DNA of 64,000 nt from DATBVX01 sp963724625 (GTDB lineage: Bacteria > Pseudomonadota > Gammaproteobacteria > Steroidobacterales > Steroidobacteraceae): positions 124,001-188,000 of the forward strand of contig CAVRVO010000001.1 of NCBI GenBank assembly GCA_963724625.1, in the 5' to 3' direction. The translations under genes and the position numbers were made by a program. The notes below the pieces were generated by a model. The model had not been told where the DNA came from and ran no database searches. It saw only the letters and a list, made by a program, of their open reading frames with translations. Below are positions 16,268 through 25,326 of this stretch, in pieces; position 1 is the stretch's first letter, and the number at the start of each line of letters is the position of its first letter.

Positions 16268-16744
16268 CTACGAGTGCCTGGCTTCCACGGGCAGCGCAGT
16301 GGTGAACTTCATTCGTCGCAGCACGAAGCTGGTACTCACCGATCTCACTGCGGGACTCGGCAACAGGTGCTTGGTGAGGAACTCCTCGTAGTGGTTCATG
16401 TTTCGCGCCACGACTTTGAGCAGATAGTCGTATTGCCCGGACATCATGAAACACTCGAGCACTTCGGGCCGTTCGCGCACCAGCTCGTTGAAGGCTCCCA
16501 CCGAATCAGGGTGATGGTTCTCGAGCGAGACGTGCGAATACGCGGTGATCGTGAAGCCGACACGCTCGGGCTCGAGGATCGCCGAGTACTGCCCGATGAG
16601 TCCTGCCTGCTCGAGTCGCTTCAGGCGCCGCCAGCAAGGTGCAGGACTCAAGCCGACGCGCTCCGCGAGCTCCTGGTTGCTCAGGCGTGCATCGCGTTGC
16701 AGCTCGTGCAGGATCCGGCAGTCCGTCTTGTCGAGATCAGTCAT
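16268..16744 (-). CDS. Lrp/AsnC family regulator, BkdR-like
   Basis: 158 residues: N-terminal helix-turn-helix (ILHELQRDARLSNQELAERV, then GLSPAPCWRRLKRLEQAGLI) and C-terminal RAM ligand-binding domain (GFTITAYSHVSLENH, VLECFMMSGQYDYLLKVVAR). Lrp proteins bind amino acids. In Pseudomonas putida the Lrp homologue BkdR sits divergently next to, and activates, the branched-chain oxoacid dehydrogenase operon. The same arrangement is seen here, 141 bases from the E1 gene, so I infer a BkdR-like role. The start is ATG 16744; a longer frame upstream lacks family features. Confidence 0.88.
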   Translation of the reverse strand: MTDLDKTDCRILHELQRDARLSNQELAERVGLSPAPCWRRLKRLEQAGLIGQYSAILEPERVGFTITAYSHVSLENHHPDSVGAFNELVRERPEVLECFMMSGQYDYLLKVVARNMNHYEEFLTKHLLPSPAVRSVSTSFVLRRMKFTTALPVEARHS

Positions 16745-16762
16745 GGCAATTATATTGCTGGT

Positions 16763-16811
16763 TAGACGTCTAGAAGGCTGATAGATTGCCCAAAGTGGCC
16801 AAAATAGGCAA
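16763..16811. promoter_or_regulatory. candidate Lrp operators between lrp and the E1 gene
   Basis: Two dyads lie in the divergent intergenic region. One is TAGACGTCTA (16763-16772), a perfect 10-base palindrome 19 bases from the lrp start. The other is TTGCC (16786-16790) with GGCAA (16807-16811), spaced about one and a half turns. Dyads in this position are what an Lrp-type regulator of both genes would need, but the sites are predicted only from symmetry. Confidence 0.4.
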
Positions 16812-16884
16812 CAGAAGACAAGCCTATTGCCGCCGCCGGGTCGTACGATCGCGCGCACGCCGCTCTACAACTTGAGGCCGTTCA

Positions 16885-18999
16885 ATGCGAGCTCGTTCTG
16901 CAGTCCTGCAACCGGTGGCTCGTCAGACGGACGGCGAACCCACCCGGATCGATTGGTCGCGCGTCGCGTATCGCGTCCTGCTGTCGCGCGCACTCGATGA
17001 TCTCGAAGAGAAACAGCTCCTGCCGCAGCGACAAGTGCTGTACCAGTTCTGCGCGCGCGGTCATGAACTCGTTCAGTCGTTGCTTGCCGAGCACCTCACC
17101 GGCGCACACGATGGATTAGGCGTCTATTACCGTGGACGCCCGCTGATGTTGTCACTCGGACTGACGCTGCAAGAGGCGCTCGCGTCGACCATGATGCGCT
17201 CCGGAAGCCTCAGCAACGGGCGCGACGTCGGTGTGATCTACAACCTGCCGCGCACGCGCGGCATCACGGCACTGCCCGGCGCCGGCGGCGTCGGCACGCA
17301 GTACACCCCTTCAGTCGGTTGGGCACAGGCACTCGTGTATCGCGCGCGCGTCCTCAAAGAGAGTGACGTCGAAGGCAGCATCGCGGTAGCTCAAGGTGGC
17401 GAAGGGTCGGTCGCGACCAACGGTTTCTGGTCGGCGCTCACGATTGCGACCACGGAGAAGCTGCCGCTGCTGTTCGTGATCGAGGACAACGGCTACGGCA
17501 TTTCGGTGCCGGGCACCAAGCAGACACCAGGCGGTGACATCGCCGCGAACCTCGCATCGTTCCGCAACCTGCAGGTGTTCGATGGCGATGGAACGGACCC
17601 ACAAAGTGCGGCTGCGTTAATCGCGCAGGCCGTGGCCGTGACACGTACGTGGCAAGGGCCAGCGCTCATCCGCTTGCAGGTGCCGCGACTGAGCGGCCAC
17701 TCCGGGCAGGACACGCAAGCGTACAAGCCACCCGAACTGATCGCGGCGGAAAAGGCCCGCGATCCGCTCGATCGACTCAAGCGCTTCCTGGTGCCCGAAC
17801 AGATCACGACTCAAGCCTGGGAAGGCCTCGAAAAGCAGGCGCGGCAGGAGGTCGCGTTCGCGCTCATGGACGTGCAGAAGCAGTCGGCACCGGACCCCGC
17901 GAGCGCGGCGCGTCACGTGTTCTGTGAGATGGATGCGGATGGCAAGCCGCAGCTTCAACGACAGGGTGGCGTCGTCGTTGCTGGACACCTGCATCGTCCA
18001 GGCACCGTCGAGCCGCAACCCGAGCCGACGCGCATCAACATGGTGACCGCGATCAGGCGCACGCTCGATGTGGAACTGAGTGTCAATCCGCGCGTGGTGA
18101 TTTTCGGCGAGGATGTCGGTCCCAAGGGCGGTGTGCACGCGGCGACCCTTGGGCTGCAACAGAAATATGGCGCGGGTCGTGTGTTCGATACCAGCTTATC
18201 GGAGGAGGGCATCATTGGCCGAGCTGTCGGCATGGCAGTTGCCGGGTTGATGCCGGTGCCTGAGATCCAATTCCGCAAGTACGCGGATTCCTGCGCCGAG
18301 CAACTCAACGATTGCGGCACGATGCGCTGGCGCACCGCGAACCGCTTTGCGGCCCCGATGGTGGTCCGCATCCCGGGCGGATTCTTCAAGTGCGGTGACC
18401 CGTGGCATAGCCAGACGAGTGAAGTGCAGTGGGTGCATGGCATTGGCTGGCGGGTAGCGGTGCCATCGAACGCAGAAGATGCGGTTGGCTTGTTGCGCGC
18501 GGCCTTGCGCGGTAATGATCCGACCATCTTCTTCGAGCATCGCGCGATGCTGGATGGGGCCTGGGCGCGCCGGCCTTATCCGGGCGACAACTACATCGTG
18601 CCGTTCGGACAGGCAAAGACGACCCGCGCGGGCTCGCAGGTGAGCGTCATTACCTGGGGTGCGATGGTCGAGCGCTGTGAAGCGGCTGCCGAACGCTCCG
18701 GTATCGATGCGGAGGTTATCGATCTGCGCACCCTGATGCCGTGGGACAAGGGGACGGTGCTGGCATCGATCGAGAAGACACGCCGCTGCCTCATCGTGCA
18801 CGAGGACACGCTGACGGCCGGCTTCGGCGCGGAACTTGCGGCGGTTGTGGCGAAGGAAGCATTCTTCCATCTCGATGCTCCAATCGAACGGCTGACAATG
18901 CCCGATATGCCGAGTCCGCACAGCCCGACACTTCTTGAAGCAGTGGTTCCTACAGTCGACAAGATTGCGCGGGTGATGCGCGAGATCGCGGAGATCTAG
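16885..18999 (+). CDS. fused E1 alpha-beta of branched-chain-type 2-oxoacid dehydrogenase
   Basis: 704 residues joining both E1 chains in one polypeptide. The alpha part (about 20-340) has the TPP/Mg2+ site as GGEGSVATNGF (171-181) with DNGYGIS at 201-207. The beta part (about 385-700) has VVIFGEDVGPKGG, the central EIQFRKYADSCAEQL region and the C-terminal VSVITWGAMVERCE and HEDTLTAGFGAELA. E1 decarboxylates a 2-oxoacid and transfers the acyl group to lipoyl-E2. Substrate preference is probably branched-chain oxoacids, judging by the linked Lrp gene. Most bacteria encode the two chains separately. The stop overlaps the E2 start by one base. Its placement ahead of paaA suggests co-expression with phenylacetate catabolism. 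Confidence 0.88.
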   Translation: MRARSAVLQPVARQTDGEPTRIDWSRVAYRVLLSRALDDLEEKQLLPQRQVLYQFCARGHELVQSLLAEHLTGAHDGLGVYYRGRPLMLSLGLTLQEALASTMMRSGSLSNGRDVGVIYNLPRTRGITALPGAGGVGTQYTPSVGWAQALVYRARVLKESDVEGSIAVAQGGEGSVATNGFWSALTIATTEKLPLLFVIEDNGYGISVPGTKQTPGGDIAANLASFRNLQVFDGDGTDPQSAAALIAQAVAVTRTWQGPALIRLQVPRLSGHSGQDTQAYKPPELIAAEKARDPLDRLKRFLVPEQITTQAWEGLEKQARQEVAFALMDVQKQSAPDPASAARHVFCEMDADGKPQLQRQGGVVVAGHLHRPGTVEPQPEPTRINMVTAIRRTLDVELSVNPRVVIFGEDVGPKGGVHAATLGLQQKYGAGRVFDTSLSEEGIIGRAVGMAVAGLMPVPEIQFRKYADSCAEQLNDCGTMRWRTANRFAAPMVVRIPGGFFKCGDPWHSQTSEVQWVHGIGWRVAVPSNAEDAVGLLRAALRGNDPTIFFEHRAMLDGAWARRPYPGDNYIVPFGQAKTTRAGSQVSVITWGAMVERCEAAAERSGIDAEVIDLRTLMPWDKGTVLASIEKTRRCLIVHEDTLTAGFGAELAAVVAKEAFFHLDAPIERLTMPDMPSPHSPTLLEAVVPTVDKIARVMREIAEI

Positions 19000-20282
19000 T
19001 GGCGCCTGGCACGGTGGATGTCGTCACGCCTGCCGATCGGGAAGGGACCGAAGCGGTGGTATTGCGCTGGTTCAAGCGCGTCGGTGACACCGTCAACCAG
19101 CACGAGCCGTTGCTCGAGCTGGAAACCGACAAGGTGACCGTTGAGGTTGCCGCACCAGCGTCAGGAACGCTGCTCGAGGTGTTGCGCAAGGAAACCGAAT
19201 CAGTTGAGCCTGGCGCTGTTCTCGGACGCATCGCCCCCGGCAAAGTAACGGCACAGCACACTGCCACAGCGACCGCCGGCGCAGCCGTGACCAGGAAGGA
19301 AGCTGCGGATCAAGGAATGTTGAGCCCAGCCGTGCGGCGAATGCTCACCGAGCACGGCCTGAAGGCGAGCCAGATTCCGGGCACAGGCAAGGACGGCCGC
19401 CTCACCGCTCAGGACATCACTCGCTATGTAGAAACCCGATCTGCGGCCAGGCCAGCATTGCCCGACCCGGCTGTGCGCCGTGCTCAAGAGTCGCCACCCG
19501 AAACCAGAAGTGCTCGGCCGCTCGATGCGCCGCCGCGTCCTGCGCGCGAGTCTGCCGCGGAATCACCCGTAGGGCGCGCGTTCGCAAGCCGCCAGGTTCC
19601 ACACTCGGCAATCCGGCGACGCATCGCTGCCCACATGGTGGCGAGCGTTTCAGCAGCGCCGCATGTCACGACGCTCTTCGAAGCGGACATGACGCGAGTG
19701 AGCGCGCACCGCGCCCGGCATGCCACGGCTTTCGAAGCGCGGGGAGCGAAACTCACCTACACGGCATATCTCGTCGCTGCGGCAGTGAAGGGATTGCAGG
19801 CGGTTCCTGAGGTCAATAGCTCTTTTCACGCTGATACCCTCGAGATCTTCAGTGACTGCAATGTTGGCGTGGGTACGGCACTCGGGAATGAAGGTCTCAT
19901 CGTGCCGGTGATCCACCGCGCGCAGACTCTCGACCTGTTCGGAATTGCGGCCCGGCTCAACGAGCTCGTGACGGCGGCACGCGATGGAAAACTTTCGCCG
20001 GATGCGGTACGCGGCGGCACCTTCACGATTTCGAATCATGGCGTGAGCGGCAGTCTTCTCGCGGCGCCTATCGTGATCAACCAGCCGCAAATCGCCATCA
20101 TGGGCGTCGGCAAGATCGAGCGACGTCTCACCGTGCAGCAAGTCGACGGCGTAGACAGTGTCAGCGTGCGACCGATGTGCTACCTCACGCTCAGCATCGA
20201 TCATCGCGCACTCGACGGGTTCCAGGCGAACGCGTTTCTGAGTGCGGTGGTCAATACGCTTCACACCTGGCCAGCGAGCTGA
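18999..20282 (+). CDS. E2 dihydrolipoyl acyltransferase of the same complex
   Basis: 427 residues starting at GTG 18999, which overlaps the E1 stop. The lipoyl domain (about 5-78) carries the lipoylated Lys in ELETDKVTVEV. The peripheral subunit-binding domain follows (LSPAVRRMLTEHGLKASQIP, then GTGKDGRLTAQDITRYV), then the catalytic domain with FTISNHGVSGSLLAAPIVIN and the active-site DHRALDG near the C-terminus. This E2 moves the acyl group from E1 to CoA. An E3 lipoamide dehydrogenase is not in the window. Confidence 0.92.
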   Translation: MAPGTVDVVTPADREGTEAVVLRWFKRVGDTVNQHEPLLELETDKVTVEVAAPASGTLLEVLRKETESVEPGAVLGRIAPGKVTAQHTATATAGAAVTRKEAADQGMLSPAVRRMLTEHGLKASQIPGTGKDGRLTAQDITRYVETRSAARPALPDPAVRRAQESPPETRSARPLDAPPRPARESAAESPVGRAFASRQVPHSAIRRRIAAHMVASVSAAPHVTTLFEADMTRVSAHRARHATAFEARGAKLTYTAYLVAAAVKGLQAVPEVNSSFHADTLEIFSDCNVGVGTALGNEGLIVPVIHRAQTLDLFGIAARLNELVTAARDGKLSPDAVRGGTFTISNHGVSGSLLAAPIVINQPQIAIMGVGKIERRLTVQQVDGVDSVSVRPMCYLTLSIDHRALDGFQANAFLSAVVNTLHTWPAS

Positions 20283-20300
20283 GTCAAACCGGAGTGCGGC

Positions 20301-21299
20301 ATGTACACGCAGGGTCTCGATTCACTCGGTAAGGAGTGCCTGCACCAGGAAGGCGACAGCACGACACTCGAAGCGCGCTTCCAGGGCAAGGTCGATGCGG
20401 ACGACAAGATCGAGCCCAAGGACTGGATGCCGGATGCCTACCGGCAAACGCTCATCCGGCAGATTTCCCAGCACGCGCATTCGGAGATTGTGGGCATGCT
20501 GCCGGAAGGCAACTGGATCACGCGCGCCCCCACGCTCAAGCGCAAGGCTGTGCTGATCGCGAAGGTGCAGGATGAGGGCGGCCACGGCATGTATCTCTAC
20601 AGCGCGGCGGAGACCCTCGGCATTTCCCGCGACCAGATGTTCGAGCAATTGCTGTCGGGCGCGGCGAAATACTCCAGCATCTTCAATTACCCGACACCGA
20701 CCTGGGCGGATGTCGGAGCGATCGGCTGGCTGGTCGATGGCGCGGCGATCATGAACCAGATCCCGATCTGCCGGTGCTCGTACGGGCCCTATGCGCGCGC
20801 GATGGTGCGCATCTGCAAGGAAGAAAGTTTTCACCAACGCCAGGGCTTCGAGATCATGATGACGCTGGCGCGCGGCAGCGAAGCGCAACGGCACATGGCG
20901 CAGGACGCGCTCGATCGCTGGTGGTGGCCGTCAATCATGATGTTCGGTCCGAGCGATGCACTGTCGAAGCACACTGCGCAGTCGATGCGCTGGAAGATCA
21001 AGCGCTTCACTAACGATGAGCTGCGGCAGAAGTTCATCGACATCACCGTGCCGCAGGCCGATTTCCTGGGACTGAAGATTCCTGATCCCGATCTCAGATG
21101 GGATGCGTCGGCCCAGCACTATCATTTCGGCCCGATCGACTGGAATGAATTCAACGCCGTGCTCAAGGGCAACGGCCCGTGCAATCGCGAGCGATTGCAG
21201 GCGCGACAGGATGCATGGGACGAAGGACGCTGGGTGCGCGAAGCCGCACTGGCACACGCCGAAAAACTGCGGCTGCGAGAAGCCTCGCGCGCCGCATGA
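20301..21299 (+). CDS. paaA: 1,2-phenylacetyl-CoA epoxidase, catalytic subunit PaaA
   Basis: 332-residue di-iron monooxygenase subunit that epoxidises the aromatic ring of phenylacetyl-CoA. Family landmarks include the iron-site helices with [40 protein letters not shown] and [15 protein letters not shown], which supply Glu and His ligands (E...DEGGH...EESFH). The length matches PaaA. It is the first of a tight paaABCDE run, starting 18 bases after the E2 gene. Confidence 0.96.
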   Translation: MYTQGLDSLGKECLHQEGDSTTLEARFQGKVDADDKIEPKDWMPDAYRQTLIRQISQHAHSEIVGMLPEGNWITRAPTLKRKAVLIAKVQDEGGHGMYLYSAAETLGISRDQMFEQLLSGAAKYSSIFNYPTPTWADVGAIGWLVDGAAIMNQIPICRCSYGPYARAMVRICKEESFHQRQGFEIMMTLARGSEAQRHMAQDALDRWWWPSIMMFGPSDALSKHTAQSMRWKIKRFTNDELRQKFIDITVPQADFLGLKIPDPDLRWDASAQHYHFGPIDWNEFNAVLKGNGPCNRERLQARQDAWDEGRWVREAALAHAEKLRLREASRAA

Positions 21300-21309
21300 G
21301 GTTCAGATC

Positions 21310-21603
21310 ATGAGTGAGTCAAAGCAGGAATGGCCGCTGTTCGAAGTCTTCATCCGGGCTCGCTCCGGTCTCGAGCACAAGCACGTCGGCAGCATTCACG
21401 CGGCGGATGCGAGCATGGCGATCGAGCACGCGCGGGACGTTTACACGCGTCGCCTGGAAGGCATCAGCATCTGGGTGGTCCGCTCGAGCGAAATCATTGC
21501 CTCGGACCCTGACGAGGCAGATGCATTGTTCGAGCCGGCGAAGGACAAGGTCTATCGGCACCCGACCTTCTACGCGATTCCGGACGAGGTGAAGAACCTG
21601 TGA
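21310..21603 (+). CDS. paaB: phenylacetyl-CoA epoxidase subunit PaaB
   Basis: 97-residue small subunit of the epoxidase, which helps assemble or bridge the PaaAC complex. Recognised by EWPLFEVFIRARSGLEHKHV near the N-terminus, ISIWVVRSSEI and the family ending KVYRHPTFYAIPDEVKNL. ATG 21310 follows the paaA stop by 10 bases; the longer upstream frame is shadow. The stop overlaps the paaC start. Confidence 0.96.
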   Translation: MSESKQEWPLFEVFIRARSGLEHKHVGSIHAADASMAIEHARDVYTRRLEGISIWVVRSSEIIASDPDEADALFEPAKDKVYRHPTFYAIPDEVKNL

Positions 21604-22391
21604 GTCCGGCAGTGGCCCCGCGGAGCGTGAGCACGGCATCGGATGCGAAGCGGTCCCGCTACGTTCTGCGACTCGCCGATACCAGCCTGGTTCTCGGTCA
21701 GCGTCTCGGCGAGTGGGTCGGACACGCGCCCGCGCTGGAGGAGGACCTCGGTCTCGCCAACCTGTCACTCGATCTCATCGGGCAGGCACGCCTGCTGCTG
21801 ACCTACGCTGGTGAGCTCGAGGGCCGCGGTCGGGACGAAGATCAGCTCGCATTTCTGCGCGACGGAACTGATTTCTTCAACGTCGCGCTCGCCGAACAGC
21901 CAAATGGCGATTTTGGGCGCACGATCGTCAGGCAATGCCTGCTCGATGCCTGGCAATTGGAGCTGTACACGGAGCTGCAGCACTCGACCGATCGCCGGCT
22001 CGCGGAAATTGCAGCGAAGGCGCTTAAGGAAACCCAGTATCACTTTCGCTATAGCGCCAACTGGCTGGTGCGGCTCGGCGATGGTACTGAAGAAAGCAAG
22101 AGTCGCGTGCAAAGTGCGCTCGATAACCTGTGGCGCTTCACGGCGGAGTTGTTCGTTGCCGATGCGCTCGATGACGATATGGCGACGCTGGGCGTCGCGC
22201 CTGATCTTTCCAAGCTTCACGCTCGCTGGCTGACGAGGATCGATGCGGTGCTGCGCGAGGCTACTCTGACTCGTCCAGCGGATGTGAGCTATCCGTGGCA
22301 CGGCAAGCGTGGACAGCACTCCGAGCATCTCGGCTACCTGCTCGCGGAGATGCAGTTCATGCAGCGAACCTACCCGGGATCGCAGTGGTGA
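21600..22391 (+). CDS. paaC: phenylacetyl-CoA epoxidase structural subunit PaaC
   Basis: 263-residue ferritin-like subunit that pairs with PaaA but lacks the catalytic iron site. Landmarks: RLADTSLVLGQRLGEWVGHA, EEDLGLANLSLDLIGQARLL, KETQYHFRYSANWLVRLGDG and the C-terminal GKRGQHSEHLGYLLAEMQFM. It starts at GTG 21600, overlapping the paaB stop by four bases. Confidence 0.95.
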   Translation: MSPAVAPRSVSTASDAKRSRYVLRLADTSLVLGQRLGEWVGHAPALEEDLGLANLSLDLIGQARLLLTYAGELEGRGRDEDQLAFLRDGTDFFNVALAEQPNGDFGRTIVRQCLLDAWQLELYTELQHSTDRRLAEIAAKALKETQYHFRYSANWLVRLGDGTEESKSRVQSALDNLWRFTAELFVADALDDDMATLGVAPDLSKLHARWLTRIDAVLREATLTRPADVSYPWHGKRGQHSEHLGYLLAEMQFMQRTYPGSQW

Positions 22392-22903
22392 ATGTGGCCG
22401 GAAAACAGACCAACGCTGGTGACACAGTCGCCACCGAGGTGTGGCGTCTTCTCGGGAACGTGCCTGATCCGGAGATTCCGGTGTTATCGGTCGTGGATCT
22501 CGGCATCATCCGGCATGTGCATGCCGGTGAGAGTGGAGTCCGGGTCGGTGTGTCGCCCACGTACTCCGGCTGTCCTGCGACCGAAGTGATCCGCGGGTTG
22601 ATTCAGCGCCAATTGAGGAGCGCAGGTTTCGAGAACGTGCAGATTGAAGACGTTCTGTCGCCGCCCTGGTCGAGCGACTGGATCAGCGCGGAAGGGCTGC
22701 GCAAGCTCAAGGCCTTCGGTATCGCACCGCCGGAAAAAACCGTGTCTCGTGTGCGGCACCTGTTTGGCGCGCCGAGCGCTGCCTGTCCGCGTTGCGATTC
22801 GACTCACACCGAGCGCATCAGCGAATTCGGCTCCACGCCCTGCAAGGCGCACTATCGCTGCCTCGACTGCGCCGAACCCTTCGATCTGTTCAAGTGCATC
22901 TGA
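22388..22903 (+). CDS. paaD: PaaD, MIP18-like iron-sulfur assembly factor for the epoxidase
   Basis: 171 residues. The N-terminal DUF59/MIP18 domain shows VWRLLGNVPDPEIPVLSVVD, then VSPTYSGCPATEVI with its conserved Cys. A C-terminal zinc/Cys region has CPRCDSTHTERISEFGSTPC, then YRCLDCAEPFDLFKCI. It is needed to mature the epoxidase, probably by loading the PaaE [2Fe-2S] cluster. GTG 22388 is chosen because it gives a four-base overlap with the paaC stop and places the MIP18 domain at the N-terminus. Confidence 0.94.
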   Translation: MNVAGKQTNAGDTVATEVWRLLGNVPDPEIPVLSVVDLGIIRHVHAGESGVRVGVSPTYSGCPATEVIRGLIQRQLRSAGFENVQIEDVLSPPWSSDWISAEGLRKLKAFGIAPPEKTVSRVRHLFGAPSAACPRCDSTHTERISEFGSTPCKAHYRCLDCAEPFDLFKCI

Positions 22904-22922
22904 GCGCTTTGCCCAGGCGCGC

Positions 22923-23999
22923 ATGCTCAAATTTCATCCCCTAAAGGTTGCGGAGCTCAGGGTCGAGCCCGAGGAAGCGATCTACCTGACGTTCGCCGTG
23001 CCGTCGGCATTGCGTGATGAGTTCAGTTTCGAGGCCGGCCAGCACATCGGCATCCGCACGTTGTTGGACGGAGAGGAGCTAAGGAGAACGTACTCGATCG
23101 TCAGCGCACCAGGCGATGCGGACATCAGGATCGCGGCGCGCGTGCATGATCGGGGCCGCATGTCGGGACATCTCGCGCGCAACGTGCGCGTCGGCGATGT
23201 ACTCGAGGTGCTTACGCCGAACGGCAGTTTCCACACGCGGCTCGCGGCAGGGGAGCGGCGGACGATCGTGGCGTTTGCCGGCGGCTGTGGCATTACGCCC
23301 ATTATCTCGATCGTGAAGGCCGCTCTCGAGGTGCCAGAGAGCCGCGTATTCCTCTTTTATGGAAATCGCACGACTTCCAGAATCATGTTGCTCGAGGAGT
23401 TGCAGGCACTGAAGGATTGCAACCTTGAGCGTCTGTCCCTGCACTTTCTCTTCAGCGGCGAGCCGCAGGATGTCGAGCTCTTCAACGGGCGCCTCGATGC
23501 CAGCAAGGTCCGTGAGCTCGCTCGTTTCCTCGACGTGGCGACTGCAGACGAGTTTTTCGTTTGTGGTCCCGGCGACATGAACGACCAGGTGACGGGCGCC
23601 TTGCAGGCCCTAGGTGCAGCGGGGGAGAGGATTCACTCGGAACGCTTCACTGTCGCCGGAACGCCAGCGCCTGCCCCTGCCAGAGTGGCAGAGAGCGCAA
23701 CCGTGGCGAAGGCGGGCGTGACCACGGTGACCGTACTGATGGACGGGCGACGGCGATCGTTCGACATGGAGCCGGACAGCGAAACTGTGCTTGAGGCGGC
23801 CGAACGGTCAGGGCTGGACCTGCCTTTCTCCTGTCGTGCCGGAGTCTGCTCGACCTGTCGCACGAAGGTGGTGAAGGGCGCGGTCGAAATGGCGCAGAAT
23901 TACGCCCTCGAGCCGTGGGAAGTGGAGGCGGGTTTCGTACTCGCCTGCCAATCCCGTCCCACCACGCCACAGCTCGAAGTCAGCTACGACGAACGTTGA
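22923..23999 (+). CDS. paaE: phenylacetyl-CoA epoxidase reductase PaaE
   Basis: 358-residue NAD(P)H reductase feeding electrons to PaaA. The flavin/NAD domain has RRTYSIVSAPGD (FAD-binding RxYS) and FAGGCGITPIISIVKAAL (nucleotide-binding GGCGITP). The C-terminal plant-type ferredoxin has CRAGVCSTCRTKVV with a fourth Cys in LACQSRP. Start ATG 22923; a long upstream frame overlaps paaD and is rejected. Confidence 0.95.
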   Translation: MLKFHPLKVAELRVEPEEAIYLTFAVPSALRDEFSFEAGQHIGIRTLLDGEELRRTYSIVSAPGDADIRIAARVHDRGRMSGHLARNVRVGDVLEVLTPNGSFHTRLAAGERRTIVAFAGGCGITPIISIVKAALEVPESRVFLFYGNRTTSRIMLLEELQALKDCNLERLSLHFLFSGEPQDVELFNGRLDASKVRELARFLDVATADEFFVCGPGDMNDQVTGALQALGAAGERIHSERFTVAGTPAPAPARVAESATVAKAGVTTVTVLMDGRRRSFDMEPDSETVLEAAERSGLDLPFSCRAGVCSTCRTKVVKGAVEMAQNYALEPWEVEAGFVLACQSRPTTPQLEVSYDER

Positions 24000-24048
24000 G
24001 GGCAAATTCCGCCGGAGCCTCCGGCGAGACGCTCCGGAGCTCCGCTCA

Positions 24049-24837
24049 ATGGCCTATGAAAACATCCAGTTCAAGATCGACGCTGACATCGCGCGGTTGA
24101 CACTCAATCGTCCGGACAAGCTCAACAGCTTCAACACGGCAATGCATGCGGAAGTGCGCGATGCGCTGTCGCAGGTGACTCAACAGCGAGCACGCGTGTT
24201 GGTGATCACCGGCGCCGGGCGGGGGTTTTGTGCTGGCCAGGATCTCGCGGACCGGGCTGTAGCTCCCGGCAGCGAACGCGTGGACCTCGGCGAATCGATC
24301 GAACGCAACTACAAACCGCTGATCATGGGATTGCGCAACCTGCCGCTGCCCGTAATCGCAGCGGTCAATGGCGTCGCCGCCGGCGCCGGGGCCAACATCG
24401 CGCTCGCATGCGACCTGGTCATCGCCGCAAAGTCGGCGAGCTTCGTGCAGGCTTTTTCAAAGCTCGGGCTCGTTCCTGACTCCGGTGGCACCTGGTCCCT
24501 GCCGCGGCTCGTGGGCACGGCGCGTGCGATGGGCCTCGCGCTGCTCGGGGAAAAGCTTCCTGCCGAACAAGCGGCCGCATGGGGCTTGATTTGGCGATGT
24601 GTAGAGGACAGCGAGCTCGGCGGCGCAGTCGATGAGCTCGCCTCGCGCCTCGCGAAAGCACCCACCCTGGGACTCGCGCGCACCAAGCACGCGATCTACA
24701 GCTCCTGGCGTCATTCGCTGGACGAGCAATTGGACCTGGAGCGCGATTTGCAACGTGAGCTCGGCCGTTCTGCGGATTACGCGGAAGGTGTGGCGGCGTT
24801 CGCTGCGAAGCGTGAGCCGAAGTTTGTCGGGCATTGA
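24049..24837 (+). CDS. paaG: PaaG, ring-1,2-epoxyphenylacetyl-CoA isomerase
   Basis: 262-residue crotonase-fold enzyme that converts the epoxide to oxepin-CoA and also moves double bonds later in the pathway. Landmarks: LTLNRPDKLNSFNTAMHAEV, AGRGFCAGQDLADR (oxyanion-hole loop), NGVAAGAGANIALACDLVIA and the family-typical catalytic loop LGLVPDSGGTWSLPRLVG with Asp. The intergenic 49 bases contain GC-rich dyads but no clear promoter. Confidence 0.94.
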   Translation: MAYENIQFKIDADIARLTLNRPDKLNSFNTAMHAEVRDALSQVTQQRARVLVITGAGRGFCAGQDLADRAVAPGSERVDLGESIERNYKPLIMGLRNLPLPVIAAVNGVAAGAGANIALACDLVIAAKSASFVQAFSKLGLVPDSGGTWSLPRLVGTARAMGLALLGEKLPAEQAAAWGLIWRCVEDSELGGAVDELASRLAKAPTLGLARTKHAIYSSWRHSLDEQLDLERDLQRELGRSADYAEGVAAFAAKREPKFVGH

Positions 24838-24855
24838 CTCGCGGAGCCGCATCGG

Positions 24856-25326
24856 ATGAACAAATCCTCGCCTGAACCGCGCTCCGACGGCATGGAAATC
24901 GCGCGCTTGGCGGCCGAAAAACTGTACGAGGGTGATAAAGCGTCGCATGCATTGGGGATCCGCATCCTCGAGACCACGCCCGGTCGCGCCCGCGTCGCTA
25001 TGCGCGTGCGAGCCGACATGGTGAACGGGCATCGCGTGTGTCACGGCGGGCTCGTTTTCACGCTTGCCGACACGGCCTTTGCATTCGCGTGCAATTCCTA
25101 CGGACCCAATAACCTGGCGGCCGCCGGCTCGATCGACTTCCTGGCGCCTGCCCGCGAAGCTGACGAGCTCACTGCCACGGCGAGCGAGCTCTGGCGTTCG
25201 GGGCGCTCGGGGCTCTACCAGGTCGAAGTCACCAACCAGAACGGTGAACGCATCGCGCTGTTTCGCGGCCGCTCGCAGCAGGTCGCGGGCAACCTTCTCG
25301 ATCAGGCTTCCGGGGCGTCCAAATGA
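24856..25326 (+). CDS. paaI: PaaI, hydroxyphenylacetyl-CoA thioesterase
   Basis: 156-residue hotdog-fold thioesterase, thought to release CoA from dead-end phenylacetate intermediates. The hotdog signature is VCHGGLVFTLADTAFAFACN, with the catalytic Asp in LADTAFAF and the strand FLAPAREADELTATASELWR. The C-terminal GLYQVEVTNQNGERIALFRG completes the sheet. The stop overlaps paaJ by four bases. Confidence 0.94.
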   Translation: MNKSSPEPRSDGMEIARLAAEKLYEGDKASHALGIRILETTPGRARVAMRVRADMVNGHRVCHGGLVFTLADTAFAFACNSYGPNNLAAAGSIDFLAPAREADELTATASELWRSGRSGLYQVEVTNQNGERIALFRGRSQQVAGNLLDQASGASK

